Positions 1 through 8,007 of a DNA stretch of 35,920 nucleotides are shown here, piece after piece. This DNA comes from Candidatus Margulisiibacteriota bacterium (GTDB lineage: Bacteria > Margulisbacteria > Riflemargulisbacteria > GWF2-39-127), in NCBI GenBank assembly GCA_003242895.1, contig QKMY01000067.1:1-35920 (forward strand). Direction: 5' to 3'. Under the pieces are notes generated by a model. The model was given only the letters and a program-made list of their open reading frames with translations, was not told where the DNA came from and did not search any database. Made by a program: the position numbers and the translations under genes. Numbering within the stretch: position 1 is the stretch's first letter; every line of letters starts with the position of its first letter.

Positions 1-96
1 CAAGAAGGGCTTACGGTTTTAGAAACTTTGAAAATTACAGATTGTGGGTTAAAATACTATGTCGTTAATATCTGGATTCCCCCATCTTCGGAGTAG
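1..96 (+). CDS. 3' end of an unidentified gene (partial)
   Basis: Frame 1 is open from the window edge to a TAG at 94-96 and encodes the last 31 residues of a protein, ending in WIPPSSE. The fragment is too short to assign to a family. It ends about 27 bases before the tRNA-Val gene on the opposite strand, with no clear terminator between them. It could be a chance open frame, but its ending just before the tRNA block suits a real gene end. Confidence 0.4.
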   Translation, partial: QEGLTVLETLKITDCGLKYYVVNIWIPPSSE

Positions 97-122
97 AGCC
101 AAAAAATACCGAATTAAGAAAA

Positions 123-199
123 TGGTGGGCGCGACTGGAATCGAACCAGTGACCCCTTGCATGTCAAGCAAGTACTCTAACCAACTGAGCTACGCGCCC
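123..199 (-). tRNA. tRNA-Val (anticodon GAC)
   Basis: Read on the minus strand this folds as a 77-nt cloverleaf. The 7-bp acceptor stem GGGCGCG/CGCGCCC is followed by discriminator A and an encoded CCA. The anticodon arm is CTTGC-TTGACAT-GCAAG, giving anticodon GAC, which reads valine GTC/GTT codons. The T-loop GTTCGATTC is intact. It lies 74 bp downstream of tRNA-Cys on the same strand, so the two are probably cotranscribed. Confidence 0.97.
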
Positions 200-273
200 A
201 TTTTCTTTAAGACATGTATATTTTGGCATGAGTAATTTGTTTTGTCAAATGGCATTAAATTGCCGGAAAAATT

Positions 274-348
274 TGGAGGCGGCGCCCAGATTCGAACTGG
301 GGGATAGCGGTTTTGCAGACCGCTGCCTTACCACTTGGCTACACCGCC
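274..348 (-). tRNA. tRNA-Cys (anticodon GCA)
   Basis: A minus-strand 75-nt cloverleaf. The acceptor stem GGCGGTG/CGCCGCC contains one G-U pair, with discriminator T and an encoded CCA. The anticodon arm GCGGT-CTGCAAA-ACCGC gives anticodon GCA, cysteine. The T-arm contains GTTCGAATC. It is the promoter-proximal gene of a two-tRNA unit with tRNA-Val. Confidence 0.97.
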
Positions 349-553
349 GATAAGCTTAAACATTCTAACAACATTAAAAATAAATGTCAAACAAATAATA
401 CGCACTTACTCGTTCAGCATAAGCAAAGCTTTGTAATCTATAAACCGCATTGAGAGAAGCTGGGCTTTTTTGTCATTTCATGATTTTATTTTTTAGTAAG
501 CCAGGTTAAAAAATAATAAATATCAATAATAATTATCAATATTTAAAAAATAT

Positions 554-593
554 GCAAATAGATATAAAATAGTTATTATTAACATCTATTTGC
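554..593 (+). promoter_or_regulatory. Perfect 10-bp inverted repeat in the comEA leader
   Basis: GCAAATAGAT (554-563) and ATCTATTTGC (584-593) are perfect inverted repeats separated by 20 AT-rich bases. The right arm ends 2 bases before the comEA Shine-Dalgarno sequence (GGAGG, about 595-598). It could be an operator around the promoter or a 5'-leader hairpin that controls access to the ribosome binding site. The function is inferred only from position. Confidence 0.5.
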
Positions 594-602
594 GGAGGCT
601 GC

Positions 603-1229
603 ATGAGAGAGAAACTTGAAAGTATTTTTAATAAACATAAAGAGATTATTATTATTATTTTAATAACTGTAGCGATAGGTATCCTTCTGTATAAAACGTA
701 TTATTCAAAACTTACCGTCCCCAAAAATGTTGTAATCGATATTATTCCGTCACAAACTGAAGAAACTAAGAAATATGTTGAGCCACAGCAGTTGAGGTCA
801 TTGATAATGGTGCATATTGCAGGGGAAGTTAGGAGACCAGGTGTATACAAAATAGTTGATGCAACTAGACTTGTTGATCTGATCAAGGAAGCCGGTGGAA
901 TGACGGAAAAATCTGATCTTACTGATATTAACCTTGCGATGCAGCTTCACGATGGGCAAAAGATAATTATTCCTTCAGCAGGTATGATTTCCTCAGAGAC
1001 ACAAGGTGTTAGTTCAGGGACCAAGAGCAGCAGTGCCGTAATTAACATTAATCAGGCTACTTGCGAGCAATTGCAAGATATCCCGGGAATAGGGAAGAAA
1101 TATGCTGAGAATATTATTAAATACCGAGAGGCGAACGGGTATTTCAAGTCCTATGATGATCTGCGGAAGGTGAAAGGTATTGGGAAAAAACGAATAGAGA
1201 AAATAAAGGAATTATCTGTACTCAATTAG
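603..1229 (+). CDS. comEA: ComEA-like competence DNA-binding protein
   Basis: ComEA is the membrane-anchored receptor that binds double-stranded DNA and hands it to the ComEC channel during natural transformation. The 208-residue protein has the family's order: a short basic N-terminus, one TM helix (about 14-32), an SLBB domain (about 66-125, starting near VHIAGEVRRPGVY), a Ser/Thr/Gly linker and two helix-hairpin-helix motifs (IPGIGKKYAENI at 160-171, VKGIGKKRIEKI at 190-201). The ATG has a good GGAGG ribosome site. comEC is in this window but about 13 kb away, so the two are not in one operon. The gene ends 3 bp from the convergent TPR gene with no terminator between them. Assignment is confident; competence itself is not shown. 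Confidence 0.9.
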   Translation: MREKLESIFNKHKEIIIIILITVAIGILLYKTYYSKLTVPKNVVIDIIPSQTEETKKYVEPQQLRSLIMVHIAGEVRRPGVYKIVDATRLVDLIKEAGGMTEKSDLTDINLAMQLHDGQKIIIPSAGMISSETQGVSSGTKSSSAVININQATCEQLQDIPGIGKKYAENIIKYREANGYFKSYDDLRKVKGIGKKRIEKIKELSVLN

Positions 1230-1232
1230 TCA

Positions 1233-1862
1233 TTACTTGATCAGATATTTCTTCATTTCTTTTATTGCATTTTTCGCATCCTTATTGGTGGGGTCTATTT
1301 GAAGTATTTTTTTAAATTGATTTGCAGCCGATGAATAATTCCCCAAGTAAAATAGTGCAATTGCAAGGTTATACCTGCTACCGATATCGTTAGGATTTTT
1401 TTGCAAAATTTTGATGCAATATTTGCTAGCGGAATTATAATCCTCGCTTGCAGCGAAAATATCTGACAAAAGACCAACTGTTTCTTTTGTCTCTCCTGCA
1501 TAACTGATTGCAGTATAGGCTTCTTCCAATGCTAGGTTATATTGTTTTTTTATCAAATAAAGTCGTGAAAGGGTGATTCTTGCTTCGACATCGTCTGCCT
1601 TACTCTGGACTGCATCCAAACATCCCAGTATTTTAACATCGGTATCATGCTCTTCATAGTAATTGACTACATCTTTTTTATTATGAGGATGTTGCGCCAG
1701 GTCGTATCTTTCAATTTGTTCAGCTGGACTTAACAACGCTTCTTCATGTCCAAGATCGAAGAGTAATCTTTTACAGTGAGGACAAAAAAGTTTGTCCGGA
1801 GAATGAGGATGAGGAATTGCAATTTTTTTGTTAATTACTATTTTACATCGTAAGCAGATCAC
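1233..1862 (-). CDS. Zinc-ribbon and TPR-repeat protein
   Basis: A 209-residue soluble protein. The N-terminus carries two cysteine pairs (C3/C6 as CLRC, C27/C30 as CPHC), the pattern of a small zinc ribbon. Residues about 70-205 are TPR helices, with clear repeats such as YNLALEEAYTAISYAG and NPNDIGSRYNLAIALFYLG. TPR proteins are usually scaffolds for protein assembly; no partner can be read from the sequence. It starts 24 bp after the PglZ-domain gene on the same strand and is the last gene of the long minus-strand operon, so it may act with that protein. I do not recognise a named family. Confidence 0.75.
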   Translation of the reverse strand: MICLRCKIVINKKIAIPHPHSPDKLFCPHCKRLLFDLGHEEALLSPAEQIERYDLAQHPHNKKDVVNYYEEHDTDVKILGCLDAVQSKADDVEARITLSRLYLIKKQYNLALEEAYTAISYAGETKETVGLLSDIFAASEDYNSASKYCIKILQKNPNDIGSRYNLAIALFYLGNYSSAANQFKKILQIDPTNKDAKNAIKEMKKYLIK

Positions 1863-1886
1863 AATATACTCCTTCTATAATCAGGA

Positions 1887-3539
1887 TTATTCCGGTTTCA
1901 TAATAATATAAGGTACTAGTATTTCAGTAATTGATGCTCCACCATGTACATACTCGTAGACTCTCTTCCGGTCGTCAGTATCGAATTTGAATGGTCCCCG
2001 GCAAAAAGCATAGTTAACATTATTATCGCCTGGAAGAAGAAATGTTTCAGGATTAAGGAGAAGATGGGTGTTTGCCGTCTTGAAATCCGAAAGTTTATCA
2101 ATCCGTGCTTGTCCGATGAGAAATCGGTCGGGTACATGGGATAGATTTTCTTTTTGATCAAAACCCTTAATATTGAATTGATTAACTCGAATTGTCTGTT
2201 GTGCAAGAACGTTTCCGTGATCGCTTGTAATAATTAGAATTCCTTTGTTTTTTCTTATCAACTCAAAAGTAGTTGCCATGATGTTTTTGCTGAACTCGAC
2301 TATAACGTGTTCTCGAAATAGGGATTCATCAGTCCTTGTGTGGCTCATTGAGTGGGTAAGTCCGTCAATAAAGAGATATATCAGTGCTGTAATGTCAGCC
2401 GGGTTTCTCTCAGTTTTTTTGAGTTTTTCAAATGCACTGCTTGTTTCCGCATGATGTATATACTTTCCGGTGAGACCATGGTTTTTTAAGTACTTATGAA
2501 AAAGTAACTCTTCATACTGATTGTTTAATAGTTGACCATGATAGGCTTCCAGTGAGCATTCTTTCGGAGATTTGCCTGCTAACAAGCTGTTTCGGCAGTA
2601 AGCAGTATAGGTAGGCAATAATGACCAGGAAATATTCTCCTGTATTGAATAACTTGGGAACTCTTTGTTGAAGATAGGTTTTACCTTTAGCCAATGATCA
2701 AATCTCATTGAATCAAATACCAACAGATAAACTGGCCGTGCAAAATTTTGTGATCGAATATCATCCAGTATATTCATGATGAATAAGGGATGTGGTTCTC
2801 CTTCTTTTTGCCAAACCGGGAAGTGCTTTAAATAATAATTTGTAAATTTATAATCGATATTTGATTTGATTTTCGAAAAGTTAGTAATGATATCCTCTTT
2901 GTGGCGGAACGAGTCAAGTAATATATCAAATTCACAACTTTTGTAATACAATTCCTCCCATTCCTTAAACGAATGAGGTGTAACAGACTGAATTACTGAC
3001 ATTGCTTCTGCCAGGTTTGGTTCTATGTTATTTATTTTTCCGGCAATTACATTTATTTTATTTTCCCAGGAAGAGAGATCTTTCTTGATAGCGGAATTTT
3101 CGATATAAAGATATATTAGTCGAATAAAGAAAAAAGTTAACGAGAATAGAAGGAGTATACTTCCGAATAGCGCTAATCTAATATCATGAATAAAGTTTGC
3201 CTGAATAATTTCTATGAGGTAGTAATTATTATCATGTATAGCCAATTTTTGGTTTTCGGATATCTTTTTCAAAGCTGACGGAGATATTCTTGTAATAGAC
3301 AATATAGCTCCTTTTGCTTTGTAATCGTCAAGAATTGAAGGTATTGAGGTGGCGCTTTGCACTTCCTTTTTTATTTGATTTAATAGTTCTTCTTTTCCGG
3401 TGCGGATATTGTTTTCAATTTTAGGAAAAACAAACCCAACGTGAATAATGAATACTACCATTAGTGAAATGAGTAAGGACAATGTCAGTGAACTGAAGTT
3501 GCGTTTGTTGTTTCTAGTGAAAATATTTATTTTAGCCAT
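1887..3539 (-). CDS. Transmembrane PglZ-domain (PorX-like) phosphoesterase
   Basis: The 550-residue protein has TM1 (about 16-38), a segment of about 80 residues likely outside the membrane (39-120), TM2 (about 122-145), a linker, and a PglZ domain of the alkaline phosphatase superfamily (about 265-550). Metal and catalytic signatures are present: FDSMR (D276), LLPTYTAYCRN (candidate nucleophile T310 or T312), FIDGLTHS (D392, H396), TSDHGN (D440, H441) and a C-terminal VHGG (H532) followed by EILVP. The pattern resembles the PglZ half of PorX, the type IX secretion regulator, but the receiver half is replaced by a two-TM sensor-like module. The start codon lies inside the end of the DinG-like gene (13-bp overlap), so translation is coupled. 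Domain call is strong; substrate and role are unknown. Confidence 0.8.
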   Translation of the reverse strand: MAKINIFTRNNKRNFSSLTLSLLISLMVVFIIHVGFVFPKIENNIRTGKEELLNQIKKEVQSATSIPSILDDYKAKGAILSITRISPSALKKISENQKLAIHDNNYYLIEIIQANFIHDIRLALFGSILLLFSLTFFFIRLIYLYIENSAIKKDLSSWENKINVIAGKINNIEPNLAEAMSVIQSVTPHSFKEWEELYYKSCEFDILLDSFRHKEDIITNFSKIKSNIDYKFTNYYLKHFPVWQKEGEPHPLFIMNILDDIRSQNFARPVYLLVFDSMRFDHWLKVKPIFNKEFPSYSIQENISWSLLPTYTAYCRNSLLAGKSPKECSLEAYHGQLLNNQYEELLFHKYLKNHGLTGKYIHHAETSSAFEKLKKTERNPADITALIYLFIDGLTHSMSHTRTDESLFREHVIVEFSKNIMATTFELIRKNKGILIITSDHGNVLAQQTIRVNQFNIKGFDQKENLSHVPDRFLIGQARIDKLSDFKTANTHLLLNPETFLLPGDNNVNYAFCRGPFKFDTDDRKRVYEYVHGGASITEILVPYIIMKPE

Positions 3540-6292
3540 TGTTTAATTGTTTTTACTAAATCGTCTTTATTTACGATACAGTGCTCAATGTTTTTAAAAA
3601 CGTTATTAATAATCTGGGAATAAGAATATTTATGATTATTAAAAGATAGATTTACTATTGCTGTCTTTTTATTACACTGCCGAATCATGTTATTGAGTGT
3701 CGACTGGCATGTTAAAATAGCTTCAGGTATAACTAAATCAAGTAGCCAGTTTTTATTGTTTTTTCTATAATTCCTGATTTTTGTTTTTAACAAAGGCAAT
3801 GTGATATCAGGCAATGGAAAATCTATAAATATTATACAAGAAATTTGCACATTAGAAAGGTTTATATTTTCAAAAAAATTGTATGTTCCAATAATAGTTG
3901 CTCCTGGCGAGCAACAGAAAGTATTTATTAGTGTGTTTTTTGATTTATAGGAATCTTGATGTAGGATCATTTTTTCCGATTTTGAGAAAAATGGTACTAA
4001 TTCCGAATGTATTTTTTTTACAGTCTTCAGATGCTTACTGACAATTAGTACTTGACCTGGGATTGCTTTTATTGACTTTTTAATAGTTTCCCGTTGAAAT
4101 TGCTTTAATTGTTTAATAGTAGCGAGTTGAACTGAGGGTATCGGACTAAAAAACTTTGTGGTATTAATGAGGGCTTTTGATTCGTTTTGTATACATCTAT
4201 AATCATCAAAAGTTTTGTCAATTAGGGTATTTTCCAGAAAATAATTAAACTTGTCATTTATTGTTATATAAGGTGAATGAAAGATAATATTATCGATATT
4301 CAAAATATTATCACCTAAATATTTTTCGTGATTAATTAATACTGTATGCAGAGTAGCAGATTTGAACTCCTTCTTATTGTATATTTCTATCCATGACGTA
4401 AAGTATTCTGATGGATGAGCGACATTTTTAAGGCTGCCACTTAAACTTTTTATCTGATGGCTAAAGGTGATCAATCGAAATATAATGTTATTTAAAAATG
4501 AGAGATCTGCCTTTTCTAATATGGTTTTTAATTTTTCAGCTTTTTTTAAGCAAAGCGTTATTTTTTTATAAATTGCATTAATTAACGCCAGTATCTTTTT
4601 CCATTGGACTGTGGTTCTTGTTGTTTTGGTAAGCATAATTGTATCCTTGATTTTTATGTTACTACGGCTAGAATAAGTATCAATCAAGGAATCGAATAGA
4701 GAATTAGCAAGTTCAGTACATAAAGCAACTTCTTTTGTTAGTTTTTCTGATTCTTTTATAATTTTTCTTTGCAATGCCGGAAGGACCGTAATAGTTTCAA
4801 ATCTCTCAACCATTTCCTGCATAATATTTAGATTGTAAGATCCAAGGTTATTGCAAATTTTTGAAATAACTTTTATAGATAACACAACTTTATTATTAGC
4901 TGTGATAATTTCACTGATTTTATGGGAATCGTACAGTATAAGGTTGTAATTACTAGGAAGGAAATATCGAATTGAATGATCTTTGGAAATCATCGTTTCA
5001 TGTTTAGTAATGAGTAGGTTCGTATTCGATAGTTTTTCTTTTTTAGGTTTTAAATAGCATTTATCTGAATATGTGCATTTATAATTTAGGCAAACAGAAG
5101 GCTCGCAATATAAGGTTTTATGGAATTGATAATATGTTTTTTTATGAAGTTCTGTAAGAAGTCCGGTTTCTGTTAATGATAACCAGGTGAGAACCGGTGC
5201 TAATTCAATTACATCATTTGTTTTTCCTGACACTGTGAGTGAATGAAGCAACGTTTCAACTTTTGCCAGACACACATAATCATTCGCGTTATTGAATGTT
5301 GAAATGACGAGATCTGGCAATAATGGAGTTATTGAATTGCATATATCAAGTATCTGTGCCTGGGTAGCCTCATTCAAAACAGAAATTACTACTGGCCTAT
5401 TATTTTGAACTGACCACAGTGCTGCTGGTAATATGTTTTGTAACAGCGATTGGTTATCATTTTTAGCTTCGATAATTAAGTATCTGTTTTTATTGAAAGA
5501 ATTGCATGTTTCTTTGAGCAGTAAAGTATCGTCACAATTCCCTGCAATAGCTTTGAACATGTTTTTAGTTTTTGCATAAATTATTTTTTTTTCTGTACAC
5601 GGTTTTGGATTAGATGAAAGGATGTTGGTTTTCGGTTTAAGCAGTGAATGCCACTCAAACTTTAGATCATTCTCTTGTCCGTGTTTAATTCTTTGTTCAA
5701 AACATTTCTCGATTATCTGGGCTGTAGGAGAATTGCAATAATGGAAAAGTTTTGTCATTTGAAAAAGCAGGTTAGCATCGAGTTTCTTTATTTCTTCAAC
5801 TGTTTTTAGAAATAGGATAGCAGTGATCCTGGCATCAGTGATGGCCTTGTGAAATGTTTCCGTAACATTTAAGAAACTTCTGGCAATCCTCTCCAGCTTG
5901 TAGCTCTGAGCACAAGGCTGAATTATCGAAAAAAGCTGAAGCGTGTCAACCGTCTTACAATCGAGCTTTGACAGGAAATTACTCGAATAAGTTCGATTGA
6001 TTATCGAATAATCAAAGTTAACATTATGTCCAACGAGTATCGCATCTCCTATGAAATCACGGATTATATCCGCAACTTCAAGAAAACTAGGCGCATCTTT
6101 CACGTCATCATCGGTTATTCCTGTTAAGCTTGATATAATCGGGGGGATTGATTTTTTTGGTTTTAGGAAGGTATTGAATTCTTCATGCAACGCATTGCTT
6201 TTTATTTTAACCAGGCCAATATCGATAATTTCATTGTCATCATAAGCTAAGCTGGTTGTTTCAACATCGACAACTACAAAATTCATTTTCAT
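3527..6292 (-). CDS. DnaQ-type exonuclease fused to a degenerate DinG-like helicase
   Basis: About 921 residues. The N-terminal 170 residues are a DEDDh 3'-5' exonuclease with all catalytic residues: DVET, HNVNFD, and HKAITDA (numbering from an upstream TTG: D11, E13, H91, D96, H150, D155). The rest follows the DinG/XPD-like helicase layout seen in Firmicutes exonuclease-DinG proteins. All four Fe-S cysteines appear kept: C343 in DYVCL, then C403-x4-C408-x5-C414, the spacing of E. coli C194/C199/C205. The ATPase motifs are gone: Walker A EAGTGTGKT reads EAKNDNQSL, DEAH reads YDSH, and QGFGRLIR reads STLNNMIR. It is probably an active nuclease on a dead helicase scaffold. Candidate starts are TTG 6298, ATG 6292 and ATG 6286, none with a strong ribosome site. 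It is cotranscribed with hflX (upstream) and the PglZ gene (overlapping). Confidence 0.85.
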   Translation of the reverse strand: MKMNFVVVDVETTSLAYDDNEIIDIGLVKIKSNALHEEFNTFLKPKKSIPPIISSLTGITDDDVKDAPSFLEVADIIRDFIGDAILVGHNVNFDYSIINRTYSSNFLSKLDCKTVDTLQLFSIIQPCAQSYKLERIARSFLNVTETFHKAITDARITAILFLKTVEEIKKLDANLLFQMTKLFHYCNSPTAQIIEKCFEQRIKHGQENDLKFEWHSLLKPKTNILSSNPKPCTEKKIIYAKTKNMFKAIAGNCDDTLLLKETCNSFNKNRYLIIEAKNDNQSLLQNILPAALWSVQNNRPVVISVLNEATQAQILDICNSITPLLPDLVISTFNNANDYVCLAKVETLLHSLTVSGKTNDVIELAPVLTWLSLTETGLLTELHKKTYYQFHKTLYCEPSVCLNYKCTYSDKCYLKPKKEKLSNTNLLITKHETMISKDHSIRYFLPSNYNLILYDSHKISEIITANNKVVLSIKVISKICNNLGSYNLNIMQEMVERFETITVLPALQRKIIKESEKLTKEVALCTELANSLFDSLIDTYSSRSNIKIKDTIMLTKTTRTTVQWKKILALINAIYKKITLCLKKAEKLKTILEKADLSFLNNIIFRLITFSHQIKSLSGSLKNVAHPSEYFTSWIEIYNKKEFKSATLHTVLINHEKYLGDNILNIDNIIFHSPYITINDKFNYFLENTLIDKTFDDYRCIQNESKALINTTKFFSPIPSVQLATIKQLKQFQRETIKKSIKAIPGQVLIVSKHLKTVKKIHSELVPFFSKSEKMILHQDSYKSKNTLINTFCCSPGATIIGTYNFFENINLSNVQISCIIFIDFPLPDITLPLLKTKIRNYRKNNKNWLLDLVIPEAILTCQSTLNNMIRQCNKKTAIVNLSFNNHKYSYSQIINNVFKNIEHCIVNKDDLVKTIKQWLK

Positions 6293-6356
6293 AAACAATC
6301 ATTCGTTATCCATAAAAAAAGAGAATGGAAGACTTTCCTAGCTTTGTTTAATTTCA

Positions 6357-7643
6357 TCATTCAATAATATAATCTTTTATAATATGCAATAAATCATTTT
6401 TCATCTCAATTTCCATTTTAACACCATTTTTTTCATAATTTTCTTCAATAATAGTAGTCTTTTGATGAAGAAAGTCTACAATGTTCATGTGATCGAATGG
6501 AATAAGTACTTTATGAGTCTTGCGGTATTGGCTTAGTAGCTCTTCTATTAAGAACATCGCATTTTCTATTCCGATATCTTCTTTTAATGAAATACCTGTG
6601 CAAGGATAGTACTTCTTTCGGTAATCATCGAGTATCTCTTTGTTTTCGAGCCTATCAATTTTATTGAGTAGGGTAATCATCGGCTTATTTGCTACCTTTA
6701 GTTCTTCTAGGACATGATACACTGAGTCAATAAGAAACCGGGGATTAGGGGCGCTAATGTCTACCACATGTATAAAAAAATCCGCTTCTTCTACCTCTTC
6801 AAGCGTTGCTCGAAAAGCAGAAACAAGGCTATGCGGTAATTTGTTGATGAACCCTACCGTATCAATTAAAAGTATTTCCTGGTTTCCTGGAAGACGCATT
6901 TTTCTTGTAGTCGTATCAAGGGTTGCAAATAATTTATCTTCTGCCAGAACATTTGCGTTAGTTAGTTTGTTAAGCAGTGTAGATTTTCCTGCGTTGGTAT
7001 AGCCGATAATTGCAGCAGTAGGGATAGTTTTGTTCAATCTTTTTTTTCTATGTAGTTCTCTCTGGTTTTTAATTTCCTCGATTTTATCCGAAAGAAACGA
7101 GATTTTGTTTCGGATTGTTCTTCTATCGACTTCAATCTGCTTTTCCCCTGGGCCTCTCGTACCTATTTTCCCTACTTGCCGGCCTAAGTGCTCCCACATT
7201 CTTGATAAACGAGGTAACTGGTAGCTTAGAGCAGCAAGCTCGACCTGCAAAATGGCTTCTTTCGTGTTTGCCCTCTGGGCGAAAATCAATAATATGAGTT
7301 CCGTTCTGTCTACTATCTTTAATTGGTTTAATCCTGTTTCTTCTCTAAGCGCGGTTTCCATGTTTTTTTGCTGAGAAGGACTGAGTTCGTCATCGACAAT
7401 GATAATATCAGGTTTTTTGATTTTAATATCTTCCGCTATTTCAGTTATTTTGCCTTTTCCAAAATAAAGCCTGGAATCTGGGTTGTGTTTGTTTTGCGTA
7501 TAGCTGGTTATTACTTCGATTTGCGCTGTGTCAGCGAGCAAAGCGAGTTCTTCCATGGAATAGCGAAAGTAATATTCGTTAACTTTTGAAGTTTTTAGTC
7601 CGAGTAAAGCAGCCTTTAATTTGCTGGTACTAGAAGTTTCCAT
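6357..7643 (-). CDS. hflX: GTPase HflX
   Basis: HflX is a ribosome-binding GTPase that splits stalled or stressed 70S ribosomes. Seen here: the N-terminal HflX domain with YFGKGK (about 63-68), the linker signature GTRGPGEKQIEVDRR (about 164-178), and a G domain with P-loop GYTNAGKST (217-225), DTVGF (264-268) and NKID (330-333). The length of about 428 residues is normal for the family. I place the start at ATG 7643 rather than the in-frame TTG at 7652. Either start overlaps the receiver gene, so translation is probably coupled to it. The downstream partner is the exonuclease/DinG-like gene, 60 bp or so away. Confidence 0.95.
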   Translation of the reverse strand: METSSTSKLKAALLGLKTSKVNEYYFRYSMEELALLADTAQIEVITSYTQNKHNPDSRLYFGKGKITEIAEDIKIKKPDIIIVDDELSPSQQKNMETALREETGLNQLKIVDRTELILLIFAQRANTKEAILQVELAALSYQLPRLSRMWEHLGRQVGKIGTRGPGEKQIEVDRRTIRNKISFLSDKIEEIKNQRELHRKKRLNKTIPTAAIIGYTNAGKSTLLNKLTNANVLAEDKLFATLDTTTRKMRLPGNQEILLIDTVGFINKLPHSLVSAFRATLEEVEEADFFIHVVDISAPNPRFLIDSVYHVLEELKVANKPMITLLNKIDRLENKEILDDYRKKYYPCTGISLKEDIGIENAMFLIEELLSQYRKTHKVLIPFDHMNIVDFLHQKTTIIEENYEKNGVKMEIEMKNDLLHIIKDYIIE

Positions 7644-8007
7644 GAGCGGCAAAATAATCGTTTAAAAATTTTATAACATTATTTACCTCAAAAGGCTTAA
7701 TAAAGTGTTCAATGACGTTTTCCGGGAGCTTATCCAATGTTGTATTATCTGCGTATGCTGTTATTACAACCACTGGCAACGTAGGTTTCAGTCTATACAT
7801 GGATTCAATTGCCGTTATTCCATCAATATTTCTCATTTTTAAGTCAATTAGCGCTAAGTCAATCAGCGTGTTTTGTGTGGACATTATGGCTTCAACTCCA
7901 TTATCACATTGGATAACGTTAAATCCGGCTTTTTCAAGTAGGAAGGCCATAGATTTTCTGAGGCTGGTTTCATCATCCGCAAGCAAAATGTTTTTGATGT
8001 TATTCAT
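7630..8007 (-). CDS. Stand-alone response-regulator receiver domain
   Basis: A 125-residue CheY-like receiver with no output domain. Conserved positions are present: acidic pair D11/D12, phosphorylation site D55 (LALIDLKM), T83 and K104 (FIKPF). A GAGGAG ribosome site 7 nt upstream fixes the start at ATG 8007; an upstream ATG at 8022 overlaps that site and is unlikely. The start lies inside the 3' end of gpsA (8-bp overlap) and the stop lies inside hflX, so expression follows the operon. No histidine kinase is in the window. The partner is unknown; the PglZ-domain protein in the same operon is one candidate, because in PorX a receiver and a PglZ domain are fused. Confidence 0.9.
   Translation of the reverse strand: MNNIKNILLADDETSLRKSMAFLLEKAGFNVIQCDNGVEAIMSTQNTLIDLALIDLKMRNIDGITAIESMYRLKPTLPVVVITAYADNTTLDKLPENVIEHFIKPFEVNNVIKFLNDYFAAHGNF

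Noticed and set aside
6051-6245. Plus-strand ORF inside the exonuclease domain of the DinG-like gene
   Set aside because: It lies antisense to strongly conserved coding sequence, has no ribosome site and no recognisable product.
1887-6292. BREX phage-defence system based on PglZ plus a helicase-like protein
   Set aside because: No BrxA, BrxB, BrxC/PglY, PglX methyltransferase or BrxL is present, the PglZ is membrane-anchored and PorX-like, and the helicase motifs are dead.
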